From positions 16,952,309 to 17,016,308 of the forward strand of contig JAKSZT010054396.1 of NCBI GenBank assembly GCA_026826555.1: a DNA stretch of 64,000 nt, in the 5' to 3' direction. The position numbers were made by a program, and so were the translations under genes. A model generated the notes under the pieces. The model saw nothing but the letters and a program-made list of their open reading frames with translations. It made no database searches and was not told where the DNA came from. The number at the start of each line of letters is the position of its first letter. Positions within the stretch are counted from its first letter, which is position 1. This stretch comes from Tolypeutes matacus (taxonomy: Eukaryota; Chordata; Mammalia; Cingulata; Chlamyphoridae). Below, piece after piece: positions 35,431 to 47,944 of the stretch.

Positions 35431-36333
35431 TTTTTATTTTATTTTTATTTATTTATTTATTTATTTTTAAAATTTTTGTTGTTTTATTTTTTGTTTGTTT
35501 TTTTTTGTTTTTTTTTGTGTGTGTGAATCAAACAATATATTACACAATATATTTGGTTCATAGTAATGCATTCATACAGTATTTGTCCTTTTGTGTCTGG
35601 CTTGCTTCACTCAACATAATGTCCTCCAGGTTCATCCATGTTGCCATATGCTTTATGACTTCATTTCTTCTTATAGCTGCATAATATTCCATCGTGTGAA
35701 TAGACCACAGTTTGTTTATCCATTCGTCTGTTGATGGACACCTGGGTTGTTTCCAGCTTTTGGCAATGATGAATAATGTGGCTATGAACATTGGTGTGCA
35801 GATGTCTGTTCGTGTCACTGCTCTCAGTTCTTCTGGGTATATACCCAGTAGTGGTATTGCAGGGTCAAGTGGCAAGTCTATATTCAACTTCTTTAGGAAC
35901 TGCCAAACAGTCCTCCATAGTGGTTGTACCATCCTGCATTCCCACCAACAGTGAAGAAGTGTTCCTATCTCTCCACATCCTCTCCAACACTTGTAGTTCT
36001 CTGTCTTTTTAATAGTGGCCATTCTGATAGGTGTGAAATGATATCTCATTGTAGTTTTGATTTGCATTTCCCTAATCATGAGTGATGTTGAGCATTTCTT
36101 CATGTTTTTTTTTTTGTCATCTGTATTTCTTCTTCGGAGAAATGTCTATTCAAGTGTTTGGCCCATTTTTTAATTGGGTCATTTGTCTTTTTATTGTTGA
36201 GTTGTAACATCTCTTTATATATCCTGGATAATAAACCCGTATCAGATATGTGATTTCCAAATATTTTTTCCCATTGAGTTGGCTGCCTTTTCACCCTTCT
36301 GACAAAGTCCTGTGAGGTGCAAAAGTGTTTAAA

Positions 36334-36453
36334 TTTTTTTTTTTTTTTTTTTTTTGCAAACTACTTTTTATTAGAATCACTAAACTGATTTTTTTTTAAT
36401 TCCATTGATTCCTATAAACAAAAACAGTTTTGAAGCCATTCATGCCAAGTATC
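36334..36453 (-). pseudogene. 3' UTR fragment of an unidentified mRNA (part of the chimera)
   Basis: Directly after U6 on the minus strand comes gatacttggcatgaatggct, continuing to a canonical aataaa. Thirteen or so bases then lead to a pure A tail of more than 20. The signal-to-tail spacing is that of a genuine mRNA 3' end. No coding frame is recognisable in the 100 bp, and I do not recognise the parent gene. Confidence 0.7.
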
Positions 36454-36504
36454 AAAAAATATGGAACGCTTCACGAATTTGCGTGTCATCCTTGCGCAGG
36501 GGCC

Positions 36505-36555
<51 letters not shown>

Positions 36556-36561
36556 GAGCAC
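36454..36561 (-). ncRNA. U6 spliceosomal snRNA copy (retro-derived)
   Basis: The minus-strand sequence from gtgctcgcttcggcagcaca to gaagcgttccatatttttt agrees at every base with U6 as I recall it (107 nt including the T tail). U6 is the catalytic-core RNA of the spliceosome. Because the copy is flanked upstream by L1 ORF2 sequence, it lacks the external TATA, PSE and DSE elements that drive authentic U6 genes, so expression is unlikely. The perfect match suggests the insertion is young. Confidence 0.88.
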
Positions 36562-39500
36562 AAAAGTGTTTAATTTTGAGGAGGTCCCATTTATCTACTT
36601 TTTCTTTTGTTGCACGTGCTTTGGGTGTGAGGTCCAAGAAACCACCACCTACTACAAGGTCTTGAAGATGTTTCCCTACATTTTCTTCTAGTAGTTTTAT
36701 GGTCCTGGCTTTTATATTTAGATCTTTGATCCATTTTGAGTTGATTCTTGTATAGGGGGTGAGATAGGGGTCCTCTTTCATTCTTTTGGTTATAGATATC
36801 CAGTTTTCCCAACACCATTTGTTGAAGAGACTTTTTTCCCATCAGCGTGGGCTTGGTAGGTTTGTCAAAAACCAGTTGACTGTATAGGTGAGGGTTTATT
36901 TCTGGGTTCTCAATTCTATTCCACTGATCGATATGTCTATCTTTATGCCAGTACCATGCTGTTTTGACCACTGTAGCTTTGTAATATGTTTCAAGGTCAG
37001 GCAGCGAAATTCCTCCCACATTGCTCTTCGTTTTTAGAATGCTTTTGGCTATTCAGGTGCACTTACCCTTCCAGATGAATTTGGTAATTGCCTTCTCTAA
37101 TTCTGTAAAGTAAGCTGTTGGGATTTTGATTGGTATTGCATTGAATCTATAAATCAGTTTGGGCAAGATTGACATCTTCACGATATTTATTCTTCCAATC
37201 CATGAACATGGAATGTCTTTCCATTTGTTTAGGTCCTTTTGAAATTTCTTTTAGCATTGTTTTGTAGTTTTCTGGATATAGGTCCTGTACTTCCTTGGTT
37301 AAATTAACTCCTAGGTATTTGAGTCTTTTTGTTGCTATTGAAAATGGAATTTTCTTCCTGATTTCCTCCTCAGATTGTTCAGTACTAGTGTACAAAAACA
37401 TTACTGATTTTTGCATGTTGATCTTATATCCTACCACTTTGCTGAACTCATTTATTAGTTCAAGTAGCTTTGTTGTGGATACTTCAGGATTTTCTAAATA
37501 CAGGGTAATGTCATCCGCAAACAGTGAGAGTTTTACTTCCTATTTGGACACCTTTAATTTTTCTGTCTTGTCTAATTGCCCTCGCTAGAACTTCTAGTAC
37601 AATGTTGAATAACAATGGTGACAGTGGGCATCCTTGTCTTGTTCCTGATCTTAGGGGGAAAGCTTTCAACCTTTCCCCATTGAATATGATGTTGGCTGTG
37701 GGTTTTTCATATATTCCTTTTATCATATTGAGGAATTTTCCTTTTATTCCTGTCTTTTGAAGTATTTTTATCAAAAAAGGGTGTTGGATTTTGTCGAATG
37801 CCTTTTCTGCATCTATTGAGATGATCATGTGGTTTTTTTCCTTCAATTTGTTAATGTGGTGTATTACATTGATTGATTTTCTTATGTTGAACCAGCCTTG
37901 CATACCAGGAATAAATCCCACTTGGTCGTGATGTATAAGTCTTGTGATATGCTGTTGGATTCGATTTACAAGTATTTTGTTGAGAATTTTTGCATCTATG
38001 TTCATGAGAGAGATTGGTCTGTAATTTTCTTTTCTTGTGGAATCTTTATCTGGCTTTGGTATTAGGGTGATGTTGGCTTCATAAAATGTGTTGGGTCATT
38101 TTCCCTCCTCTTCAATTTTTTGGAAGAGTTTAAACAGGATTGGTGTTAATTCTTTTAGAAATGCTTGGTAGAACTCACCTGTGAAGCCATCTGGTCCTGG
38201 ACTTTTCTTTGCTGGGAGATTTTTGATGACGGACTCAATCTCCTTAATTGTGATTGGTTTGTTAAGTTCTTGTATTTCTTGTTGTGTCAGTGTAGGTTGG
38301 TTATGAGTTTCTAGAAATTTGTCCATTTCATCCAGGTTGTCTAGTTTGTTGGCATATAGTTTCTCATAATATCCTCTTATGATTCTTTTTATTTCTGTGA
38401 GGTCATTTGTAATTTCCCCCCTTTCATTTCTGATTGTATTTATTTGCATCTTCTCTATTTTTTTCTTTGTTAGTCTAGCGAGGGGTTTGTCAATTTTATT
38501 GATCTTCTCAAAGAACCAGCTTTTGGTTTTGTTGATTTTCTCTCTTGCTTTTTTGTTCTCATTTTCATTTATTTCCGCTCTAATCTTTATTATTTCTTTC
38601 CTTCTTTTTGCTTTGGGATTGGTTTGCTGTTCTTTTTCTAGTTTCTCAAGTTGTTCAGTTAAATCTTTGAGTTTAGCTCTTTCTTGTTTCTTAATATAGG
38701 CATTTAGGGCTATAAATTTCCCTCTCAAGACTGCCTTTGCTGTATCCCATAAGTTTTGATATGTTGTGTTCTCATTTTCATTTGCCTCAATATATTTATT
38801 GATTTCACTTGCAATTTCTTCTTTGACCCACTGAATATTTAGGAGTGTGTTGTTCAGTCTCCACACATTTGCAAATTTCCTTTTTTCCTGTCTGTTATTG
38901 ATTTCTAGTTTCATTCCATTATGACCTGAGGAGGTACTTTGTATAATTTCAATCTTTTTATATTTATTGAGAGCTGTATTGTGACCTAACATGTGGTCTA
39001 TCCTGGAGAAAATCCATGAGCACTTGAGAAGAATGTATAACCTGCTGAGTTTGGATGCAGTGTTCTGTATATGTCTGTTAGGTCTAACTTGTTTATCATA
39101 TTGTTCAAGTTCTCTGTTTCCTTGTTGATCTTCTGTCTAGTTGTTCTATCTAATGATGTGAGAGGGGTGTTGAAGTCCCCGACGATTATTGTAGAAATGT
39201 CTATTTCTCCCTTCAGTTTTGCCAGAGTTTGTCTCATATATTTTGGGGCACCCTGGTTAGGTACGTAGATATTTATGACTGTTACATCTTCCTGGAGGAT
39301 CGGCCCTTTTATTAATATATAATGGCCTTCAGCATCTCATCACTTTTTTGCATTTGGAATCTGTTTTGTCTGATATTAGTATAGCTATCCCTGCTCTTTT
39401 CTGTTTACTATTCGCATGGAGTATCTTTTTCCAACCTTTTACTTTCAGCCAGCTTGTATCCTTGTGTCTGAGGTGCATTTCTTGTAAGCAGCATATGGAT

Positions 39501-39862
39501 GGCTCATGTTTTTTTATCCATTCTGTCAGCCTGTATCTTTTGACTGGGGAATTTAATCCATTCACATTCAATGATATTACTGAAAATGCACTATTTATTT
39601 CCTTCATTTTATTCTTTGGTTTTCATATGTTATCTTATTTTTGTCTCTCTTTTTACTCTTTTGGTTATCCTTTCTGCTTTTCTTTCTTCTATACTCTCCT
39701 CCAAGCCTCTCTCCTGTCTTTTTTTTCAGGTTCTAAGGCTTCCTTTAATATTTCCTGCAAAGGTGGATTCTTTTTTGCAAACTTTTACTAATTTACAATG
39801 CTAGCAACATTATCAGTGAACCAATTTTGCTTCAACTATAGATGCATTGAATATTGTTACTT

Positions 39863-40860
<998 letters not shown>

Positions 40861-40863
40861 TTT

Positions 40864-41094
40864 TTTTTTTTAAGAAAAAAAAATCAGTTTTATTGATACA
40901 TATTAATAGAGCATACAATTCATCCAAAGTGTGCAATCAGTGGTATTTGGTATTATCACTTAGTTGTGCATTCATCACTTCAATCACTATTAGAGCATTT
41001 TCATTATTTCAATAATAATAAACAAACAAACAAAAAAACCAGACAAACTAACAAATAAGAAAATACCTCACCTCTCAATCCCTCTCTGTTTCCT
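40864..41094 (-). mobile_element. short L1-type 3' end insertion
   Basis: A T run leads into tcagttttattgatacatat, caattcatccaaagtgtgca and ttgtgcattcatcacttcaa, a 3' end commonly seen in old L1 copies. Imperfect flanking repeats ggaaggatcctttt (40850-40863) and ggaagagtcctttt (41095-41108) look like an aged TSD. Confidence 0.55.
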
Positions 41095-41119
41095 GGAAGA
41101 GTCCTTTTGATGTGGTCCA

Positions 41120-41225
41120 AACTGTTGGCCCAGAGAAGTGAAGCAACTTTTCCAAGCTCACACAGCAAACTCAAGATGCTGGCTAGAACCCCTGGCTCCT
41201 GATTCCCAGCTCATTTTCATCTGCC
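41120..41225 (-). repeat. MIR SINE fragment
   Basis: Inverted MIR: cccagagaagtgaagcaact, tttccaagctcacacagcaa, ctagaacccctggctcctga. Confidence 0.6.
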
Positions 41226-41599
41226 CTAGAATGTGAATGAGACTGTGAGTCTCTCGTCCTTGGGCCACCCCCTCGTGCCCCTCTGATAGGCAGGGGTGGT
41301 CAGCCTCTTCCCAGCCTGGATGATTGCTAGATAGAGCACAGCTCTGGGAACGTGTTCTATGCTGGGAGTTGGTTTCCTTTTCCTATACATCCTCCAAAAC
41401 AAACTCTGGGTCTTTCCTCTCTGGTAGCTCAAAGAACTGTACCACTTAGGATCCCATGCAGAAGCTGAAATATTTTACCAGAGCACAAGTCCTTTCTACT
41501 GAAAGAAAACATCAAATATTAGAAACTGGGCTTGTGTGAAGAGAGAGCTTGACTCTGCCAATAAAGCTTTTTGGTTTAATATTTCACTGAGATGGTTAG

Positions 41600-41760
41600 A
41601 TGAAGAAAGGAACTAACATTTGATTAACACATGTTATGTACTAGGCATTATCTCATTTAATTTTTCAAAAAACACCTGGGAAGGAACAGATTTATAAACT
41701 GAGGCCCAGAGAGGTTAAGTAACTTGATCAAGTGGTCACAGCTAAGAAGTCACTATCCCA
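41600..41760 (-). repeat. MIR SINE fragment
   Basis: Inverted MIR: atgtactaggcattatctca, ataaactgaggcccagagag, gttaagtaacttgatcaagt. Confidence 0.7.
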
Positions 41761-41764
41761 TAGG

Positions 41765-42270
41765 TTCTCAAATGGGGCCAGGGGACCTGGAACGACCGAT
41801 CAGAGTCACCCGGGTGCTTTTTCAAAATATTCATGTGTGCTTCCCATTGAGAACATCTGCACTCTTCCTGTGCTATCTGTAGGATTTGTGTACCAGGGTG
41901 CCACCCACGGATGTCCTTGTCTGGACAAGTTGTCAACAAACTGGTGAGGTATAGTAGGAGGTAGAAATTCATGCAAAGCCAAGGAAAACGAGCAGCTGAA
42001 AAATTCCTAGGGAAGAAAAAATACAAGAATCCTAAGGATTGAGGCACAGAGGTGCATAACTGAAAGACCAGAGAAGAGCTATAGGAAAGGAAAAGCCAGA
42101 TGCGTGGGAGGACACTGGGGCAGGGCCCAGGGCAGGCTGAACCATTCCCAGGAAGGACGCAGTATATGTGCGTGAAGTAGGGAAAGGGTTAGGAGAGGAG
42201 TAGAGCCTCTGTCTACCACATTCAGAACACAGAGGCATCACTTGTGGAAGGAGGAGCACTCTACCAGGAG
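41765..42270. other. unassigned non-coding sequence
   Basis: Nothing recognised; opposite frames are unsupported. Confidence 0.35.
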
Positions 42271-42274
42271 TCCT

Positions 42275-42425
42275 GGCTGTGTGTCAGATCTGTCACATCA
42301 CCTCTCTGTGACTTGGTTTCTTTTTCTTAAAACAGGCATAAAAAGAATCTTCTCTGGCTATCACTCAGGGGGATTATGGGAACTAACTGTGTTAACTCAT
42401 ATGAAAGTGTTTTATAAACAATGAA
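42275..42425 (+). repeat. MIR SINE fragment
   Basis: A weak MIR: cacctctctgtgacttggtt, cttaaaacaggcataaaaag, gggattatgggaactaactg. Confidence 0.5.
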
Positions 42426-42566
42426 ACACTATGCAAATGCCATAAAGGGACAGCTAACTACAGCAATAAGTTCTATTTCATTATTATTCAGAATTCAGCT
42501 GCTCAGTTTGTTCTTGGATGTGTTTTATTGACAAGCCAACTTTGATGCCTTTTAAGAGTCTGCACA

Positions 42567-42954
42567 GGGGAGTGGATGTGGCTCAAGCAACTGGGCACCC
42601 GCCTCCCCCATGGGAGGTCCCAGGTTCAGCTGCGGGTGCCTCCTAAAGAAGACGAGATTGCAAGCTGACATGATGGGCTGGTGCAACAAGCTGATGCAAA
42701 GAGGAGACACAATGAGAGACACAACAAGCAGGGAGAAGATATTGCTTAAGCAATTCGGTGCCTCCTTCCCACATGGGAGGTCCTGAGTTCAGTTCCTGGT
42801 GCCTTCTAAAAAAAAAAAAAGACAAGCAGACACAGAGAGCACACAACAAACAGACACAGAAAACACAAAACAGACACAGAGAGCAGATAGCAAGCACAAA
42901 CAACAAGGGGCAGGGCGGGGGAAGAAATAAATAAATAAATCTTAAAAAAAAAAA
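42567..42954 (+). mobile_element. dimeric DAS SINE
   Basis: Head 1 (ggggagtggatgtggctcaa, B box tcccaggttcagct) is followed by a linker (gaagacgagattgcaagctg through acacaacaagcagg). A degraded head 2 (attgcttaagcaattcggtg, B box ctgagttcagttcc) follows. The tail region has cagacacagagagc units and ends in (AAAT)n plus poly(A). The near-TSD gagtctgcaca (42556-42566) matches gattctgcaca (42955-42965) except for one base. The layout matches the dimer at 13.6 kb on the other strand. Confidence 0.85.
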
Positions 42955-43125
42955 AGATTCTGCACATAAAAGTGTGGCACAGTAAGCCCCTAGTGTTAGT
43001 GCCACACACACATACTTCCTTTGCCCTGATGTTTTTGTAACCTCTGCTCAACTAGTATGGATTTCAGTTACATAGGAAATACCTTCTGATCGTGGTTTGA
43101 CCGCCCCTTAAAAAATCCAGCCCTG

Positions 43126-43392
43126 TTTTTTTTTTTTTTTCTTTTTTCTTTATGTATTCCCCTCTGCTTTCTGCTTGTGCTCGCTGTCTGCTTTCTGTGT
43201 CCATTCGCTGCACATTTCTTCTGTGTCTGCTTGTCTCCCTTTGCTGCGCCGTCTTGCTGCACCATGGGTGCAGGCTGTCAGCTCTCCATGGGCACGGGCA
43301 AGCTTGCCCTCACCAGGAGGCCCTGGGAACCGAACCCAGGGCCTCCCATATGATAGACAGGAGCCCAACCACTTGAGCCACATCCACTTCCC
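43126..43392 (-). mobile_element. DAS SINE, long linker
   Basis: T run, long linker with a local duplication around gctttctgcttgtgctcgct and gctttctgtgtcc, then the inverted B and A boxes ending catccacttccc. Flanks cagccct and tagccct suggest a short aged TSD. Confidence 0.85.
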
Positions 43393-44257
43393 TAGCCCTC
43401 ATTTTTTAAAAAAAGTTATTTGGTGAAAAGTTTATTCATACAAGTAAAATGTAAATAAATAATAATATAAGAAACCCACATTTTCAGCTTAAGAATAAAA
43501 ATATTATCTGTATCTGCAAAGCCCCTATTTGTCCCTTCCTGCTGCCTTCCTTTCATACTACCATCCTCAATTATGAATTAATTTTTCTCTTGCTTTTTAA
43601 AAATAATTTTTCCAAATATATGTTATCCCTAAGCAGTATATTATTTAATTTTTCCTGTCTGTGAACTTTTATAAAGGGAATCATCATATTGTAATTGTTC
43701 TTCTATAATTGCTTTTTGCACCTGTGATCTATTCACCTGTGATCTATTTGTGTTGATGGGTACAGCCCTAGTTTATTCATTTTTACTGCTGTATAGTATT
43801 CCATGGTTGGAATGTACTATAATTTACTTATCCCTTCTTCTGTGAATAGACATCTGGGTTGTTTCCAGTTTTGGATTATTATAAACAATGCTTGTTTATG
43901 ACTACTGTTGCACATGTGTAAGAGTTTCTCCAAAATAAATATCTAGAAGTAGAATTGCTGTGTCATATGTTATGAGTGTCTTTAATTTTATCAGATAAGG
44001 CTAAAATGTTTCAAATGGCTGTACCAAATTAACACTCCCACCAACAGTGTATGAAAGTTTTCATTGTTCAACAAAACTGTTTTTTAAATTTTTGCTAATC
44101 TGGTGGCCATGGAATAGTATCTCATTTTGGTTTTAGTTTGCATTTCCCTTAATACTAAGGAGGTTGAGAATCTTCTCCTATGCTTATGGTCCATTTGTGT
44201 TTCTTTGTTTCTGAAATGGCTGTTCATTTCTTCCACCCATTTTAAAAAATTAAGTCC

Positions 44258-44398
44258 TGGGAGTAGATGTGGCTCAAGCAATTGAGTGCCTGCTTTCCAC
44301 ATGGGAGGACCCAGGTTTGGTTCCCGGTGCCTCCTAAAAACAACAAACAAACAAACAAATAAAAAACAACAACAACAAGCAAAACAAAAAAACAACTC
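44258..44398 (+). mobile_element. short DAS SINE with (AAAC)n tail
   Basis: Head gggagtagatgtggctcaag, B-box-like ccaggtttggttcc, then aacaaacaaacaaac and aacaacaacaac tail. Confidence 0.8.
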
Positions 44399-44399
44399 A

Positions 44400-44500
44400 G
44401 GGGAGCCGATGTGGCTCAGTGGTTGAATGCCAGCTTCCCACATACGAGGTCCCGGGTTCAATCCTGGGCCCTGGTACTAAAAAAATTAATAAAAAAAAAA
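44400..44500 (+). mobile_element. short DAS SINE, inserted beside the previous one
   Basis: Head ggggagccgatgtggctcag, B box cccgggttcaatcc, A-rich tail. It sits at the end of the preceding SINE's A-rich tail, a common target for L1 endonuclease. Confidence 0.8.
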
Positions 44501-44804
44501 TAAGTTGTCCATTCTTGTATTATTGATTTGTAGTAGCTCTTTATAGATTCTGGACATTAATTCTCTGCCAATTCTATGTGTTACAATTATCTTCTCCTGG
44601 TCTTAGCTTGCCTTCTCACTCTCTGTGTGATGTTTTTTTGATGAATAGTACAGCTAGCTTCATTCTTTTCCTTCATGTTTTTCACATTTTTGTGTCTTGT
44701 TTAAGAAATCTTTTTTTACCTGAGGTCATAAAGATAATCTCCTGTATTTTCTTCTAAAAGTTTTAAAATTCCAAATGTCTTTCTTAAGACTGTTCTGTCC
44801 CCTG

Positions 44805-45485
44805 AGTTCCTGTATCTTTCCACAACATGGTTGTGGAAGCCTGAGGATATTTCTATTCCAGCCGGCCTCCTCTCAGCACAGAGGGCTTTGAGTTCTGACA
44901 AGTGCAAAGAGAAAGCCCTCTTTCATAGAGAGCGCTGGCAGGAGGTACAGGCCAGGTGTGTCCTGTGCGCTCCAGCAGCCTCAGACCCCAAGGGGGCGCA
45001 TTCACACCAGACATGGGGCTCTGCGTCTGTTGCCTGGACTCGGAGGTTGACCCCATCTTGGCAACTCAAGTGCTCAGCCTTTCCCTGGGTGGGGCTTCCC
45101 TCCAGCAGGCTTCAGGGGCAGTACCTCTGTCTCCATTGTCACCTCCTGCCCTCTCCGGGTGCCTGAGCTGCTGGGGCCGGGGACTCTCTTCCTGTTCTTA
45201 AAGCTGTCTACTCAGCCCTGCTTTCAGATCTGTTTTCCCACTTTTTGCCCTGTTTTCCTTCTTGAAACCCTCCTGATTCTTTATTGCCTTCTGGGGGACT
45301 CCTCAGCAACACTTTTATTAGGCCAGATGCTGCTAAGGTTCAAACCTACTCCAAACCACTGCAGCTTGTAACTGCAGGGTCCCCAAAGGATCAAAACACT
45401 TGGGGAACCACAAGAAGTATAAAAGGTAAGGTTGAGGCCTGTGCCCTTTGATGTTGGGTTTTATCCCACCTTTTCAGCTCTACCA
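44805..45485. other. unassigned sequence
   Basis: Moderately GC-rich with overlapping frames on both strands (44831-45201). No domain or splice evidence is seen, and CpGs are few. Confidence 0.35.
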
Positions 45486-45489
45486 GTTA

Positions 45490-45640
45490 ATGGCTGGGTT
45501 AATTATTTCCTCTTACCTCAGTTTTCTTACCCGTAAGGCTGAGTTAATAATTACTGTCTTACAGTTTTGTAAGGATCAAATGAAATAATATATGTAAGGT
45601 TCACAATTCAGGGCACATAATAAGAATGCACAAATATTAG
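45490..45640 (+). repeat. MIR SINE fragment
   Basis: cctcagttttcttacccgta, ttaataattactgtcttaca, gatcaaatgaaataatatat and cagggcacataataagaatg, in MIR order. Confidence 0.6.
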
Positions 45641-45649
45641 TTTCCCTTT

Positions 45650-46220
45650 GCCTTAGCTTGGATTCCCCAGAAAATAGAGCTTGAGGCAAAATTTATGCAC
45701 TAATGCTTTAATGGCATTTAATCTTAGGGAAGCAAGAGTGAGGAGTGAAAGGGAAATGATGCAGGGCTAAAGAGATAGCAAATGGGGTGTTACTGAGTTG
45801 GCTACAAGAAAGTACAGCTGGTTACAGAGTCATACAGGATTTCCCTGGAAAGAAAAAACCATTCCTAGTCTGCAGGCTGTATGAAAAACAGGCTGGGATC
45901 CCTATGGATTAGTCTATGCTGCAGTAACAAACTTCCAGTGTAAGTGGCTTAACACAATAAAGACTTATTCTTGCTCATATCACCATCTGGTGCAGGTTAG
46001 TGGCTCTCCTGAGCAGCTTACCTCTAAACAGTAAATCAGGGACTCAGGTGGCCACCATCTTGCCAGGCCACCATCTGTGCCATCCTGGTTACTGTGAAAG
46101 AAGACAGGATTGAAGGCTTGTTTGAGATGTTTTTAAGGGCTACTTTCCTTTTGTCTGCATTTTATTGGTGAGAACTCAAATACCCTAACCTAACAGCAAG
46201 GGAGACTAGGAAAAGTAGTT
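45650..46220. repeat. old repeat-like sequence, class unknown
   Basis: Two pieces feel repetitive: cttggattccccagaaaata onward (45658-45890), and ctatgctgcagtaacaaact with gtaagtggcttaacacaata (45920-45965). The second resembles LTR or LINE antisense ends found widely in mammals. I cannot name either. Confidence 0.3.
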
Positions 46221-46229
46221 TTCCTGTGT

Positions 46230-46490
46230 GACTAGGAAGGGTAAATAGTGTGGTAAACATATAGCATTGTCTCTACTACAGAGTAACAAAGTTTATTTAA
46301 TCCATGCTTAGTGGCAATGCTCCAAAATGTGTTCATCAATTGCAATGAATGTACCTCACTAATGAAAGATGTTGTTAATGTGGGAAAATGTGGGAGGTGT
46401 AGGGAGTGGGGCATACGGGAATCCCCTATATTTTTTATGTGACATTTGTATAATCTAAGTATCTTTTTTTAAAAAATTGAAAAAAAATTA
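46230..46490 (+). repeat. L1-type 3' UTR fragment
   Basis: gtacctcactaatgaaagat, gttgttaatgtgggaaaatg, cgggaatcccctatattttt and ctaagtatctttttttaaaa look like an L1 3' UTR end with an A-rich tail. This 3' end differs from those of L1-A, L1-C and L1-D. Confidence 0.45.
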
Positions 46491-46714
46491 TTGGGGCCAC
46501 CAACAAAACAAAACAAAACCAAAGAAGTTTAAGAGATGACCCCTGTGAAACATCTAGCTGCGGGGCGAAGATGAGCATGTATGAAAAGTTGAATAAGAAA
46601 GCATGATTGCAAATGCTGTGACAACACTATTCTGAAAATAGCAATAACCAAAAAATAACAAAAGATTGTAATAGTTCAAAGGGCCAAGAGATCAGGGTGG
46701 GCTAGAGTAGTTGA

Positions 46715-46850
46715 ATAAATCTTCATGGAGAAGGTGTAGCTTGAATTAGGCTTTGAGGGATTGGGAAGATTTAGTTAGAGGCAGAGGAATAGGAATTCTT
46801 CTCCAGGTGGAGAGAGTGGTATAAACAAAGAGGTCACACTGCAGAAGGTG
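46715..46850 (-). repeat. L2 LINE fragment
   Basis: Inverted L2 order: aatcttcatggagaaggtgt, cttgaattaggctttgaggg, tctccaggtggagagagtgg. Confidence 0.5.
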
Positions 46851-46854
46851 TGAA

Positions 46855-47940
46855 AATCCAAATAGTTAACATTGTGAAGTACAGGCTCCAACCAGTCCTA
46901 ATGACTGCTGGCCAGAGGAGAACCCCTCAGTTGTTGGCTTGGGGGTTGAGGGGAGATTCCTATGGAGGGCCAGGGATGGAGGTAGGGCACTGGGGGTCAC
47001 TCAGGGCAGCAGTCAGGGATGACTTCCTAGCTATTTAAGCCCCACTACTGAAGTATTTCACTATTTTGACAACAGAATGGTTCTACCAGTGTTAGAGGCT
47101 AAGTGTCTGCCCTGCATTGGAGACTTATGACTGCTGTGGATGGAAACACAGGTTGGAGTTAAATTCTGGAGGGCTTTAAAAACTTATTTTCAGGAACAAA
47201 GTTTAGGGTAAAGAATGATTAAATAAATAATAGCGCACCCATATGATATAATACTTTGTAGTCATTGAAATCAAGTTTCTGAAGACTCCTTAATGACATG
47301 AACTGATAAGTAAAAAAAGAAAAAAAAAATACAAAACTATATAGAGTATAATACCACTTTTTAAAAAAGCACTTTAGTAAAGAAAAATATATGAAGAGGT
47401 CGAGATTAGAAGGAAAAACAACAAACTGTCAATAGTGGTTAATTTTGGATGGTAGTATTATAATCGACTTTTCTTTTCATCAAGTTTTTTAGTGTTTTAA
47501 AATTTTCTACAATGAACACATTTTAAAATCAATAAATATATAATGAATGCTATTTTTCAAAAGCAAAGCTTAAATACGTGGAGTTTGGTTGTTGCTGTTG
47601 CTGCTATTTTCTTCTTTCTTTCTATGCAGGTGAACTCCATTCTCATTTTTTTTAATACCTCAGACCTGGGTTCCCATGTGATTCAGCCCAGAGTGGCTGA
47701 GCACTATCTGTCCCTGAGATATCAGACTCTGCCTGCCACTGAGCACTGGAAAAAGTCTCTTCACTTGTCTTCATTCCTGAAAGCTCATTTGAAATTCCAG
47801 CAATTTCCTGAGCCTTCCTGCGCCTTGGAGCAAATACCTATACCAGAGAAGCACATGATCTCTATCATTGTAGAAACATGAGCCACAGAGTTCTGAGAAT
47901 GCCAAAGATTGGCCAGAGAACTATAGGCTGTGAGAACACA
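46855..47940. other. unassigned sequence with a probable L1 3' piece
   Basis: About 47215-47540 (taatagcgcacccatatgat, ggttaattttggatggtagt, attttctacaatgaacacat) resembles a plus-strand L1 3' end. The frame at 47543-47881 has no recognisable product. Confidence 0.4.
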
Positions 47941-47944
47941 TCCT

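Larger units (their letters stand above)
36333..36561 (-). pseudogene. chimeric retrocopy: U6 snRNA joined to an mRNA 3' end
   Basis: Read on the minus strand it starts with a complete U6 snRNA sequence (36561 down to about 36454). This runs directly into about 100 bp of other sequence containing aataaa (36373-36368), then ends in a poly(A) tail (36355-36334). The 13-bp TSD caaaagtgtttaa is exact at 36320-36332 and 36561-36573; its first base is shared with the U6 end. The interrupted L1 ORF2 sequence rejoins cleanly when the insert is removed. U6-first chimeras are a known product of template switching or RNA joining by the L1 machinery. The 3' partner looks like an mRNA 3' UTR but I cannot name it. 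Confidence 0.88.
35558..39607 (-). pseudogene. L1 ORF2 (endonuclease and reverse transcriptase), broken
   Basis: ORF2 protein nicks target DNA and copies L1 RNA at the nick. Seven open pieces follow one another from 39607 down. The first (39607-39329) is the endonuclease start with SLNVNGLN and a QEMH where QETH is usual. The next holds GDFN (about 39180-39170). 38992-38096 and 38005-37511 span the linker and RT, with [13 protein letters not shown] and the catalytic FADD encoded at 37521-37510. The last (36103-35558) has the C-terminal motif CX3CX7HX4C at piece residues 39, 43, 51 and 56. Frameshifts separate the pieces and the U6 chimera interrupts one of them. It cannot make a full protein, though several domains remain readable. 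Confidence 0.85.
35433..39770 (-). mobile_element. L1-D: long 5'-truncated L1 retrotransposon
   Basis: Read on the minus strand this is an L1 from the start of ORF2 to the tail. A long A-rich tail, (TTTA)n and T runs on the plus strand, lies at about 35433-35520. The 3' UTR before the tail is only a few tens of bases. ORF1 and the 5' UTR are absent, so insertion was 5'-truncated near 39.77 kb. The frame is broken at several points but the long open segments make it much younger than the L1 tracts at 10.9-16.6 kb. It hosts the U6 chimeric retrocopy. No TSD could be fixed. Confidence 0.85.
43590..44800 (-). mobile_element. ancient L1 ORF2 3' region hosting two SINEs
   Basis: Antisense L1 order: ctgctgtatagtattccatg, gacatctgggttgtttccag, aacactcccaccaacagtgt, atctggtggccatggaatag, then after the SINEs gatttgtagtagctctttat and cctgaggtcataaagataat. 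A 15-bp tandem doublet cacctgtgatctatt lies at 43719-43748. Not coding. Confidence 0.7.

Noticed and set aside
36454..36561. Functional U6 gene
   Set aside because: The upstream side is L1 ORF2 sequence, with no PSE, TATA or DSE. The copy is part of a TSD-flanked, poly(A)-ended retrocopy.
35558..39607. A host gene encoding reverse transcriptase or a novel retroelement
   Set aside because: Domain order, motifs (QEMH, GDFN, FADD, CX3CX7HX4C) and the A tail are those of an ordinary L1, and the frame is broken.
44805..45485. Possible exon in a moderately GC-rich stretch
   Set aside because: Frames are open on both strands, with no credible splice context and no domain. It cannot be told from unique intergenic DNA.
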